A stretch of DNA of 6,830 nucleotides, taken from assembly GCA_020061285.1 (NCBI GenBank), contig JAGUYQ010000005.1, positions 1 to 6,830 of the forward strand. The letters run 5' to 3'. The stretch's first letter is position 1. Each line of letters starts with the position of its first letter. A program made the translations under genes and the position numbers. Under the pieces are notes generated by a model. It was given only the letters and a program-made list of their open reading frames with translations, was not told the origin of the DNA and searched no databases. Source of the DNA: Betaproteobacteria bacterium (GTDB taxonomy: Bacteria; Pseudomonadota; Gammaproteobacteria; Burkholderiales; UBA9220). Below are positions 1 to 5,626 of this stretch, piece by piece.

Positions 1-361
1 CGAACAGCGCGGCTTGCCCTGGGGCGTGGTCACCAACAAGCCGGAACGCTTCGCCTTTCCCCTCCTGGAAAGACTGGCCCTCAAACAACGGGCGGCCACC
101 GTCATCGGCGGCGACACCTGCGCCCATCCCAAGCCCCATCCCGAACCCATGCACTGCGCCAGCCGGGAAGTGGGCATTCCCCCTGCCGACTGCCTCTACG
201 TGGGCGACGCCGAGCGGGACGTGGAAGCCGCCCGCGCCGCCGGCATGGAAACCCTCATCGCCGCCTACGGCTACCTGGGGGAGAACGACCGCCCCCAGGA
301 ATGGAACGCCCTCGGCATCATCCAATCGCCTCTCGATATCCTCCCCTACCTCGACCGATAA
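1..361 (+). CDS. gph: Phosphoglycolate phosphatase (HAD superfamily), C-terminal part, 5' truncated by the window edge
   Basis: The reading frame is open from base 2 and ends with TAA at 359-361, giving about 119 visible residues. The visible HAD motifs are motif II (VVTNKP near the start), the motif III lysine in the segment HPKPHPEP, and motif IV (YVGDAERDVEAARAAGM) with its two metal-binding aspartates. The nucleophile DxD motif and the cap domain must lie upstream of the window. Family knowledge: Gph dephosphorylates 2-phosphoglycolate in the cytosol, a salvage step for a by-product of DNA 3'-end repair and of oxygenase reactions. The GDAERD...AGM pattern and the tail (AYGYLGEND...W.A.GII.SPLDIL) fit the Gph subgroup better than generic HAD phosphatases. 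Codons end almost always in G or C, more strictly than in the minus-strand genes further right. The stop codon lies six bases before a TATAAT element that probably drives ssrA. Substrate assignment is by family resemblance only. Confidence 0.88.
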   Translation, partial: EQRGLPWGVVTNKPERFAFPLLERLALKQRAATVIGGDTCAHPKPHPEPMHCASREVGIPPADCLYVGDAERDVEAARAAGMETLIAAYGYLGENDRPQEWNALGIIQSPLDILPYLDR

Positions 362-366
362 GCGGG

Positions 367-372
367 TATAAT
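367..372 (+). promoter_or_regulatory. Probable -10 element of the ssrA promoter
   Basis: A perfect TATAAT, preceded by GGG, lies six bases after the gph stop codon. A transcription start about 7-8 bases downstream (near 379-380) would give a precursor with roughly 50 nt of 5' leader before the mature tmRNA end at 432, which RNase P would remove. No convincing -35 hexamer is present 16-18 bp upstream; that stretch lies within the end of gph. The promoter may therefore be weakly -35 dependent, or the match may be fortuitous. The position just ahead of a highly expressed RNA gene favours a real promoter. Confidence 0.6.
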
Positions 373-431
373 GAAATCCATGAAGCGAAGGAACTTTCTC
401 TCTCCTTTCGCTCTCATAGGTAGGACTGCTT

Positions 432-794
432 GGGGGCGACCTGGCTTCGACGTGGGTTGCAAAGCAGCGCAGGGCATACCGAGGACCAGCCACCTCGTAA
501 ATCCGCTGGAAAAAAATAGTCGCCAACGACGAAACTTACGCTCTGGCCGCTTAATCGGCCAGACTCTGCACTAGCCTGACTCCGGGCTAGGCGGGGCAAC
601 CCGCAGCAGAGTCATTTCAGGAGTCTCGCGCCGTTCAGGGTTGCTTTGACCGGTGTTAAATCCAAGGCAACTCGCCTGAATCGAGCCTGTTCGGCCGGCG
701 CGCTTCGGGTTAAAACCCAGTTGACCGGACTAAGTATGTAGAACTGTCTGTAGAGGGCTTGCGGACGCGGGTTCGATTCCCGCCGCCTCCACCA
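432..794 (+). ncRNA. ssrA: Transfer-messenger RNA (tmRNA), one-piece form, complete
   Basis: tmRNA rescues ribosomes stalled on broken messages: it is charged with alanine, enters the A site and encodes a degradation tag. The 5' end GGGGGCG (432-438) pairs with CGCCTCC (784-790), including the G-U at the third pair that is the alanine identity element. The discriminator A791 is followed by an encoded CCA (792-794). A T-arm is visible with stem GCGGG/CCCGC (767-771, 779-783) and a TTCGATT loop. The start GGGGGCGACCTGGCTTCGACG is the conserved tmRNA opening. The resume codon is GCC at 522, just after the conserved AATAGTC context. The tag reads ANDETYALAA with TAA at 552-554. The stop codon sits in the loop of a hairpin with arms TGGCCG (544-549) and CGGCCA (556-561). 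A pseudoknot-like stem CTAGCC/GGCTAG (571-576, 585-590) follows. The length of about 363 nt is usual for the one-piece bacterial form. It lies between gph and a strong terminator and is not split. Confidence 0.97.
522..554 (+). other. tmRNA tag-peptide reading frame (ANDETYALAA)
   Basis: Ten codons from GCC (522) to GCT (549-551), followed by TAA, encode the proteolysis tag added to stalled nascent chains. The C-terminal ALAA is the signal read by ClpXP-type proteases and SspB-like adaptors. The E. coli tag is ANDENYALAA. The N-to-T change at position 5 is, as I recall, also seen in Neisseria. This supports a betaproteobacterial origin but does not prove it. Confidence 0.95.
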
Positions 795-833
795 AATCAA
801 GCGCAACACAAACAATATGTTACGCTGCAAACG

Positions 834-873
834 ACCGCGCCATGTGACCAACGCTGGCGCGGTTTTTTGTTTT
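834..873 (+). terminator. Intrinsic terminator of ssrA
   Basis: A perfect 9-bp stem, ACCGCGCCA (834-842) with TGGCGCGGT (855-863), encloses a 12-nt loop. It is followed by a T-run (TTTTTT, G, TTTT) at 863-873. It lies 40 bases after the tmRNA CCA end and faces the plus strand, so it most likely ends the ssrA transcript. The minus strand has no comparable T-run on the other side, so it is not obviously bidirectional. Confidence 0.9.
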
Positions 874-1063
874 CTGGCTGTTGACCGGTTCCAAGTCCAT
901 TTTCTTCATTTAGCTTATTTTTGAGCAAATTCTCTCTGCCTCCCTGTTTAGGCTTGGACACCCCCTCCATTTGATGCGGGTTTCCATGGGGTTTGGATTC
1001 GGAAGTTGGGTCACAGAGAGCGACCGAGAGAACGCTTTTTGAATGTATTGTCCCAATCCGGCT
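874..1063. other. Gene-free spacer between the ssrA terminator and the transposase remnant
   Basis: No coding region with recognisable protein content, RNA gene or clear repeat is visible here. The first part (about 895-930) is AT-richer than the surroundings. No copy of the ssrA 3' end, which would mark an integrase attachment site, is seen here. I could not identify a terminal inverted repeat belonging to the transposase fragment that follows. Confidence 0.5.
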
Positions 1064-1375
1064 TCAACCTGGATATCTGACGACCGGAATTAAGCTCTCG
1101 GCTATGTCAACATTGACTGGTATCCATTTCAGCCCATCGAGCGCCAGCAATAGCTCGGTCACCAGGCGTTTGAGCTTGCCGTTCTCGCTCTTCAGCCGCC
1201 TGACACCGGAGACCTTCATGCCACCGTATTTATTGCGCCAGCGGACGAACGCCTGCTCGGTAACGTTATGCTTGCGCTCCCTGATCTGCACGCTGGCGGT
1301 CTCGGCTTCCCGTAAAAGCCGGACAATCTGTTTTTCGGTAAAGGCGTCTTCATCTGCAAGCTCTCTGTTGGCAAA
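1064..1375 (-). pseudogene. IS3-family transposase OrfA remnant, start lost and C-terminus truncated
   Basis: The minus-strand frame reading from 1375 gives DAFTEKQIVRLLREAET, then FVRWRNKYGGMKVSGVRRLK, then ENGKLKRLVTELL. This matches the N-terminal helix-turn-helix and start of the leucine-zipper region of IS3-type OrfA proteins, usually of the form (R)FTEEQIv..LkEae..., YGGMEVS..RRLK, EN.rLKrL. The frame is preceded by an in-frame TAA (1376-1378) with no ATG before the homologous part, so the native start is gone. After LALDGLK the sequence leaves the family pattern (WIPVNVD...) and stops at 1064. The ENGKLKRL segment also looks about three residues short compared with the family. No OrfB with a DDE domain follows, so this cannot transpose by itself. 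It is a dead fragment of an insertion sequence lying between ssrA and the iron operon. The overlapping plus-strand frame of 128 codons is a shadow of it. Confidence 0.75.
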
Positions 1376-1415
1376 TTAAGGACTCGCAAACCCATTGGCG
1401 GCACATTAGCGACTC
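1370..1415 (-). repeat. Pair of 16-bp imperfect direct repeats, 30-bp period
   Basis: On the minus strand GAGTCGCTAATGTGCC (1415-1400) and GAGTCCTTAATTTGCC (1385-1370) match at 13 of 16 positions and are separated by 14 bp. The first copy overlaps the TGA stop of the alpha-hydroxy-acid dehydrogenase gene, and the second overlaps the beginning of the transposase remnant frame. Short repeated motifs spaced along an element end are typical of the terminal transposase-binding sites of some insertion sequences, for example the IS21 family. This may therefore be a residual element end. Identity of any element is inference. Confidence 0.5.
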
Positions 1416-2472
1416 AGGTCACGGGTAGGGGCGCAAGCATCTTCTCATCAATGTCCGCAATGCGGGCACAGCCGGTGAGCGCCATCGTCATTTCAAGCTC
1501 ATCGCGCATCAGCCGAATCACATGTGCGACTCCCATTGCACCGTTCGTAGCCAAACCCCATACGTACGGTCTGCCTATCATGACCGCGCTTGCGCCGTGC
1601 GCCAGCGCGACAAAAACATCCCGGCCGTTGCGAATGCCGCTGTCAAACAAGACGGGAACCTGGCCGCCGATCCGCCGAACAATTTGCGTCAACGCATTGA
1701 GGCTTGTGGGCGCGCCAGCAAGTACACGCCCACCGTGGTTGGAAACCACAATGCCGTCGCAGCCTACAGAAACGGCTTGCTCTGCATCATCCGGATGCAG
1801 CAGTCCCTTTACCAGCAGCAGTAATTTCGATTGCTGGCGTAGCCACGCCAAATCGTCCCAGGTTGGCGCACGGCGCATCCAGCCGTCAAAGACGACACTT
1901 CCCCGGGTTGAGGGGGGAACGGCATCCAACTCCCTCTCCAAATTCACGGCAACAATGCCGGGAGGGAGTTGTAATGTTGCCAGTTTGACCGGCGCATCGA
2001 CGGTGAGCACGATGACCGAGCACCCCGCCAGAATTGCGCGTTGCATCAGCCGCAATGTCCGCCCCCGATCTCCTTGCCAGTAAAGCTGGAACCAAGGCGG
2101 CTTGCCGCCTGCCTGGTAAGCCGCTTCAACAATCGTTTCCACGGGTTGGCTTGCCAAACTACTGATAAGCAGTTGTCCACCTTGAGCGCTGGCGGCCATG
2201 GCGCTGGCAGCTTCGCCATCGGGATGAAACAGGCGCTGGTAGGCCACGGGAGCGAGCAGGATCGGATGATCGAGTTCCTGACCGAGCAGGGTCAGACGCG
2301 TGTGTCCGCCACGAACGTCACGCAAGGGCCTGGGCATCAGGCGGGTGTCCGCAAGTGCGCGCTCGTTGCCTTCGCTGTCGCCATCCGAAAGGTAACGCCA
2401 GATACTCGGCTCTAAACGCTCCCGCGCCAGCGGCAGGTAGTCGCGCGCGACTTGAGCGGACGGCGACGACAT
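1414..2472 (-). CDS. FMN-dependent alpha-hydroxy-acid dehydrogenase/oxidase family protein (LldD/glycolate oxidase fold)
   Basis: This 352-residue protein belongs to the FMN TIM-barrel family that oxidises (S)-2-hydroxy acids to 2-oxo acids. Visible motifs are Tyr27 in WRYLSDG, the FMN-binding PVAYQRLFHPDGE (75-87), WFQLY with Tyr131, VLTVDAP with Asp159, LVKGLLHPDDA with Lys222, SNHGGR with His246 and Arg249, and the phosphate-binding DSGIRNGRDVFVAL and GRPYVWGLA. By comparison with flavocytochrome b2, Tyr27, Tyr131, Asp159, Lys222, His246 and Arg249 are the expected catalytic set. The usual Arg about seven residues after the TVD aspartate (b2 Arg289) is absent: the segment reads VKLATLQLPPG and seems shortened. 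The signature SNHGxRQ ends in V instead of Q. There is no signal peptide, so it is probably cytosolic. Its ATG overlaps the TGA of the upstream dioxygenase gene by one base (TGATG), implying translational coupling. It is the last gene of a siderophore receptor operon. The substrate is unknown. Confidence 0.9.
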   Translation of the reverse strand: MSSPSAQVARDYLPLARERLEPSIWRYLSDGDSEGNERALADTRLMPRPLRDVRGGHTRLTLLGQELDHPILLAPVAYQRLFHPDGEAASAMAASAQGGQLLISSLASQPVETIVEAAYQAGGKPPWFQLYWQGDRGRTLRLMQRAILAGCSVIVLTVDAPVKLATLQLPPGIVAVNLERELDAVPPSTRGSVVFDGWMRRAPTWDDLAWLRQQSKLLLLVKGLLHPDDAEQAVSVGCDGIVVSNHGGRVLAGAPTSLNALTQIVRRIGGQVPVLFDSGIRNGRDVFVALAHGASAVMIGRPYVWGLATNGAMGVAHVIRLMRDELEMTMALTGCARIADIDEKMLAPLPVT

Positions 2473-3158
2473 CAGTTCTCGGCCCAGCGTCGGAGGAGGT
2501 TGTGGTAGGCGCCGGTCAAACGCACGACTGGATCGGTTTCACCCACATCCTGACGCAACTTCAGCAGTGCCATGTCCATGTCGTAGAGCAGTCGGCGCTG
2601 ACCTGGATCGCGCACCATGCTCTGGATGAACATGAAGCAGGCGAGCCGCTCGCCCCCTGTCACCGGCATCACGGCATGAATCGAGGACGACGGATAGACC
2701 ACCAGACTACCCGCCTTGAGCTTGACGCCGTGCATGCCAAAGGTATCCTCGATGGTCAGTTCGCCTCCCTCATAGTCTTCCGGATCGGAAAAAAACAGTG
2801 TTGCCGAAACATCGGCTCGGACATAAGTGCCTGGCCGATCCGGCACCAAACGCATGGCGTTGTCGGTATGGAAGCCGTAGGTGTTGGCTTCTCCGGCGTA
2901 GCGGTTGAAGAAGGGCGGCAGGATTTTGAGCGGCAGCGCCGCGGCAAAAAATATCGGTGCGCGGTTCACGGCGCCGAGCACGAGATGACGCAGCGCCGGG
3001 AGGTGTTCAGCCCCTTCCGGCAACTGCTGATTGTTCTTGACCTGCGCCGCCTGAGGCCCGGCGGTGATCAATCCGCTTTCCCAACACGAGCGCGCGAGCA
3101 GGTCTCGGGCGGCGGCCAGTTCCTCTTGGGTCAATACATTGTCGATCGTGACGAGCAT
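2472..3158 (-). CDS. piuC: PiuC/YbiX-type PKHD hydroxylase, Fe(II)/2-oxoglutarate-dependent dioxygenase
   Basis: The 228-residue length is typical for this family (about 225 residues). The 2-His-1-Asp iron facial triad is visible as His97 and Asp99 in YGFHTDNAMR and His161 in SSSIHAVMPV. Arg171 in TGGER is the likely 2-oxoglutarate carboxylate binder. Other family hallmarks are the N-terminal helix with QEELAAARDLL, the VKNNQQLP segment (40-47), NRYAGEANTYG before the HxD, and EDYEGGELTIED (127-138). The C-terminal part (about 180-228) is helical. Family knowledge: ybiX lies next to the catecholate receptor gene fiu in E. coli, and piuC next to piuA in Pseudomonas; the substrate is not established. 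The start ATG follows a GGGAAGG ribosome-binding sequence, 17 bases after the receptor stop codon. Its stop overlaps the next gene's start. No signal peptide is seen, so it is cytosolic and probably acts on an imported iron ligand or a related metabolite. Confidence 0.93.
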   Translation of the reverse strand: MLVTIDNVLTQEELAAARDLLARSCWESGLITAGPQAAQVKNNQQLPEGAEHLPALRHLVLGAVNRAPIFFAAALPLKILPPFFNRYAGEANTYGFHTDNAMRLVPDRPGTYVRADVSATLFFSDPEDYEGGELTIEDTFGMHGVKLKAGSLVVYPSSSIHAVMPVTGGERLACFMFIQSMVRDPGQRRLLYDMDMALLKLRQDVGETDPVVRLTGAYHNLLRRWAEN

Positions 3159-3175
3159 AACCGCCTTCCCTATCG

Positions 3176-5449
3176 TTAGAACTTGTATTCGGCGGTCAGG
3201 GTCGCGACTCGCCGCGTGCCGGGCACTGTGAAGCCCCCGTTGTCATAGACCGAATCGTAGTAAAGCTTGTCAAACAGATTCTTGACGTTGAGCCGCAGCG
3301 TCCATTTCGCCTGTTCGTAAGCCGCCATCGCATCCCAGCGCGCATAAGCGGGTGCGGTATTGGGATGGTAAACGCCATTGAGGGTTGGCACCGCACCTGC
3401 GCCGCTGGGGTTAACCGCTTCTCGATCGCCCTTGGCCTCGACGCCGCCGCCGATCTTCCAGCGGCTGGTCAGTTGGTAGGTGCTCCAGAGATTGAAGGTG
3501 TAGCGCGGCGTGTTGCGCGCACGCTTGCCAACATATTCTGGGTTGGCATAAGTAATGACCCCTGTGGCGGCATTCACGTTTTCCGCCACTTCGAGAATTT
3601 TGGCGTCCATCAATGCCAACCCTGCAAATACCTCCCAGCGGTCGCTAAGACGCCCGGCGGCCTCAAGTTCCAGGCCGTTGGTGCGCCGCTTCTTGGTCAG
3701 GATGGCGGCGGTTGATGCCAAGTCGGTATTGCGCTCCCAGTGCTTGGTCGCCTGATACAGCGCCGCACGCAGAGCCAACTCGCCATCGAGCAGCAGCCAC
3801 TTGGCACCCAGTTCAACCACATCACTGCGCTCAGGAGGCAGCGGGGTGATAGTCAACTGATACAAATCCGCGGTCGGGCTGAAGGAATTGCTCCAGGCAA
3901 GGTAATAGTGGGTATCTTCCGCCGGATGGAAGGAGAGCGCCGCACGGTAGCTGTCCTCTCCGTATTTCAGTTGCGGCGAAGTCGCGCTGCTGTAGTTGGC
4001 GTCCATCTGGTCGCGGCGTACACCCATCGTTGCTTTCCACTTCGGAATGAATTCGACGGTGTCTTGTGCGTACAACGCGTAGGAATCACTGGTGAACTTC
4101 GTTGGGTTGCCCGCCGCCGCTTCCTGATACGGGCGATAGTCCGGCGCGGCCGTGGTGCCGAAGTTTTGCAGTCCTTTGAGATAGCTCTTTTCGTTGAGGT
4201 ACTCGATGCCGGCAATCGCCTCGTGCTTCATGCCGAACATCTGGAACTTGGTGTTGTAGTCAGATTGCAAGGTGACCGTCTTGTAATTGGAGATGCGCGT
4301 CTGGTTTCCACCGACACCGCCCAGCGCGTTCGGCGGGGTGGTCAGGTTCGGCGTCTTCGCCCAGTAACTGCGATCATAGTCGGCAAAACGCAACTGGGTA
4401 CGTAACTGGCTATCCGGCGAAATGCGGTACTCATTCACAAGAGTCGTCATCTCTGTGTCACTCTTGTCAAAAGTACGGTCATTTCCCCAAAAGTAATTTG
4501 CCGGCAGGATGGTTCCGGGCTCACGGGTCGCAGTGTTGAACGAAATGCCGTAATCCGGATTATCGTTGGTTTGCAGCCGGTAGTAATTGATCCAGAACTG
4601 GTTGTCGGTGCGCAGATTCAAGCCCAGACTCCATGCAATGCCCTTGCGGTGAATTTCAGGCTCGGTACCGGTGGCGGGATTGCTGCGCCAACTGCCCTCG
4701 TCGCGCTGCATGGCATTGACACGCAGGACCGCGTTTTCAGCCAATGGCTTGTTGATATCCGCCGTGACTTCCTGGTAGCCGTCGGTGCCAACGCTTCCGG
4801 TCAGCTTGTATTGCTCGAAACGCATGGGCGTCTTGCTCACTTGGTTGATGACACCGCCAGCTTGGCCGCGTCCGAACAACATGGCGCCTGCGCCGCGCAA
4901 CACATCGACCTGTTCCAGATTGAAGGTCTCACGGTTGTACTGCGCGGTGTCGCGGATACCGTCGAGATACATGTCACCGAAGGTGTAGAAACCACGCAAG
5001 TTCATGTTATCGCCGGAACGGCCGCCCTCGGCCGCATTGAATGAGAGCCCCGACACATTGCGCAGCGCTTCGCGCAACGAACCGACTTGTTGTTCGTCCA
5101 TCAGGGTTTTCGTGATCGTGGTCACGGCCTGTGGAATATCGTGCGGGTCTTGCAGCACTTTTCCGACGCGTGTCGTGGTGGCGAGTAGGCCGTCGGGTTT
5201 GTCAGCATCCGCCTGGACAGTGACCGTGGGCAATTCCTTTGGCTGCTCGCCGGCGGCTTGTTGCGCCATGGCTTGAGGGGCCAGCGCTGCCAGCATCAAG
5301 GCGCCCAATGGCAACAATCCACGTGCCGGCTGTTGCCTGGCGGCATCCATGGACGGGGGGAATGCCGGCTCGGTCAACCTGGCGGGCTCGGTCAATTCGG
5401 CGGTATGCCGTTTTGGTGCGGGGGATTGCGCTTTGCGGCGAGACTTCAT
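3176..5449 (-). CDS. TonB-dependent siderophore receptor, Fiu/PiuA-like (catecholate type)
   Basis: This 757-residue outer-membrane receptor imports a ferric siderophore using energy from TonB-ExbBD. The N-terminus is basic (MKSRRK...), followed by an unusually long leader and a hydrophobic core at about 45-60, with likely signal cleavage after AMA (residue 62). A TonB box lies at about 72-78 (ELPTVTV). The plug domain spans roughly 95-207, with the family landmarks ALRNVSGLSF, NLRGF, YLDGIRD, VDVLRGAGAMLFGRGQAGGVINQVSK segments. The rest is the 22-strand barrel, ending in NLFDKLYYDS and a final aromatic residue (EYKF), as needed for BAM insertion. The start at 5449 is supported by AAGGAG six bases upstream; the inner Met34 has only a run of C before it. 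The gene is followed after 17 bases by piuC, the partner normally linked to Fiu/PiuA receptors, which supports a catechol-type ligand such as a dihydroxybenzoyl compound. The ligand cannot be fixed from sequence alone. Iron control would be expected, but no clear Fur box is visible upstream. Confidence 0.94.
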   Translation of the reverse strand: MKSRRKAQSPAPKRHTAELTEPARLTEPAFPPSMDAARQQPARGLLPLGALMLAALAPQAMAQQAAGEQPKELPTVTVQADADKPDGLLATTTRVGKVLQDPHDIPQAVTTITKTLMDEQQVGSLREALRNVSGLSFNAAEGGRSGDNMNLRGFYTFGDMYLDGIRDTAQYNRETFNLEQVDVLRGAGAMLFGRGQAGGVINQVSKTPMRFEQYKLTGSVGTDGYQEVTADINKPLAENAVLRVNAMQRDEGSWRSNPATGTEPEIHRKGIAWSLGLNLRTDNQFWINYYRLQTNDNPDYGISFNTATREPGTILPANYFWGNDRTFDKSDTEMTTLVNEYRISPDSQLRTQLRFADYDRSYWAKTPNLTTPPNALGGVGGNQTRISNYKTVTLQSDYNTKFQMFGMKHEAIAGIEYLNEKSYLKGLQNFGTTAAPDYRPYQEAAAGNPTKFTSDSYALYAQDTVEFIPKWKATMGVRRDQMDANYSSATSPQLKYGEDSYRAALSFHPAEDTHYYLAWSNSFSPTADLYQLTITPLPPERSDVVELGAKWLLLDGELALRAALYQATKHWERNTDLASTAAILTKKRRTNGLELEAAGRLSDRWEVFAGLALMDAKILEVAENVNAATGVITYANPEYVGKRARNTPRYTFNLWSTYQLTSRWKIGGGVEAKGDREAVNPSGAGAVPTLNGVYHPNTAPAYARWDAMAAYEQAKWTLRLNVKNLFDKLYYDSVYDNGGFTVPGTRRVATLTAEYKF
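5367..5395 (-). repeat. Short tandem repeat inside the receptor leader, 18-bp period
   Basis: An 11-bp word (plus strand GGCTCGGTCAA) occurs at 5367-5377 and again at 5385-5395. It encodes LTEPAR then LTEPAF at about residues 19-30 of the receptor. The repeat lies in the extended n-region before the hydrophobic core of the signal peptide and is in frame, so it lengthens the leader without breaking the gene. Confidence 0.7.
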
Positions 5450-5455
5450 CGTTTA

Positions 5456-5461
5456 CTCCTT
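5456..5461 (-). promoter_or_regulatory. Ribosome-binding site of the siderophore receptor gene
   Basis: AAGGAG on the minus strand, six bases before ATG at 5449-5447, is a near-ideal Shine-Dalgarno sequence. It decides between the start at 5449 and the inner ATG at 5350-5348, which lacks any such sequence, and so shows that the long basic leader is translated. Confidence 0.85.
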
Positions 5462-5548
5462 GGCGGTTATTTCGCAGGGGCTGGCTGGAGTAAGCAATGC
5501 GCTGTGTCTGGCTGGCTGGTTATTGAAGGTTGTGTAATAAAAAAGGGG

Positions 5549-5563
5549 CTATTTCGCTAATAG
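5549..5563. promoter_or_regulatory. Imperfect palindrome upstream of the receptor gene, possible operator
   Basis: CTATT and AATAG flank a 5-base centre, about 100 bases upstream of the receptor ATG in the most AT-rich part of the gap. It could bind a dimeric regulator. It does not fit the Fur consensus, and short AT palindromes occur by chance, so this is only a candidate. Confidence 0.25.
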
Positions 5564-5593
5564 TCGGTCTTTCCTGACGGATGATGCGCAAGT

Positions 5594-5626
5594 CGTGGCC
5601 AGGACACCCGCGTGGTCAAAACACCC
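5594..5626. repeat. Tandem direct repeat, two 16-bp copies with 17-bp period
   Basis: CGTGGCCAGGACACCC (5594-5609) and CGTGGTCAAAACACCC (5611-5626) agree at 13 of 16 positions and are separated by one base. They lie about 145-180 bp upstream of the receptor start codon, in non-coding DNA. Adjacent direct repeats of this size can be binding sites for AraC-type regulators, which often control siderophore receptors; no such regulator gene is in the window. Confidence 0.55.

Noticed and set aside
371..574. A 67-codon plus-strand frame
   Set aside because: It runs through the tmRNA leader and 5' domain; no ribosome-binding site or protein family support.
612..851. A 79-codon minus-strand frame
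   Set aside because: It overlaps the 3' half of the tmRNA and its terminator on the opposite strand; the apparent protein similarity that such frames show in databases comes from misannotated RNA genes.
772..1063. Duplicated attachment site derived from the ssrA 3' end
   Set aside because: The last bases of ssrA were not found again anywhere in the window on either strand by eye.
1106..1117. Palindrome GTCAA-CA-TTGAC as a regulator site
   Set aside because: It lies inside the transposase-remnant tail with no promoter or gene start nearby; too short to stand alone.
993..1379. A 128-codon plus-strand frame across the transposase remnant
   Set aside because: The opposite strand shows clear OrfA motifs; the plus-strand product is Ser/Arg-rich and resembles nothing.
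2355..3179. A 274-codon plus-strand frame opposite piuC and the start of the flavoenzyme gene
   Set aside because: It lies antisense to genes with full family motifs, its product has no recognisable domain, and long shadow frames are expected in GC-rich DNA.
5520..5563. Fur box upstream of the receptor gene
   Set aside because: The AT-rich stretch has small inverted repeats, but none comes close to the 19-bp Fur consensus; kept only as a weak operator candidate.
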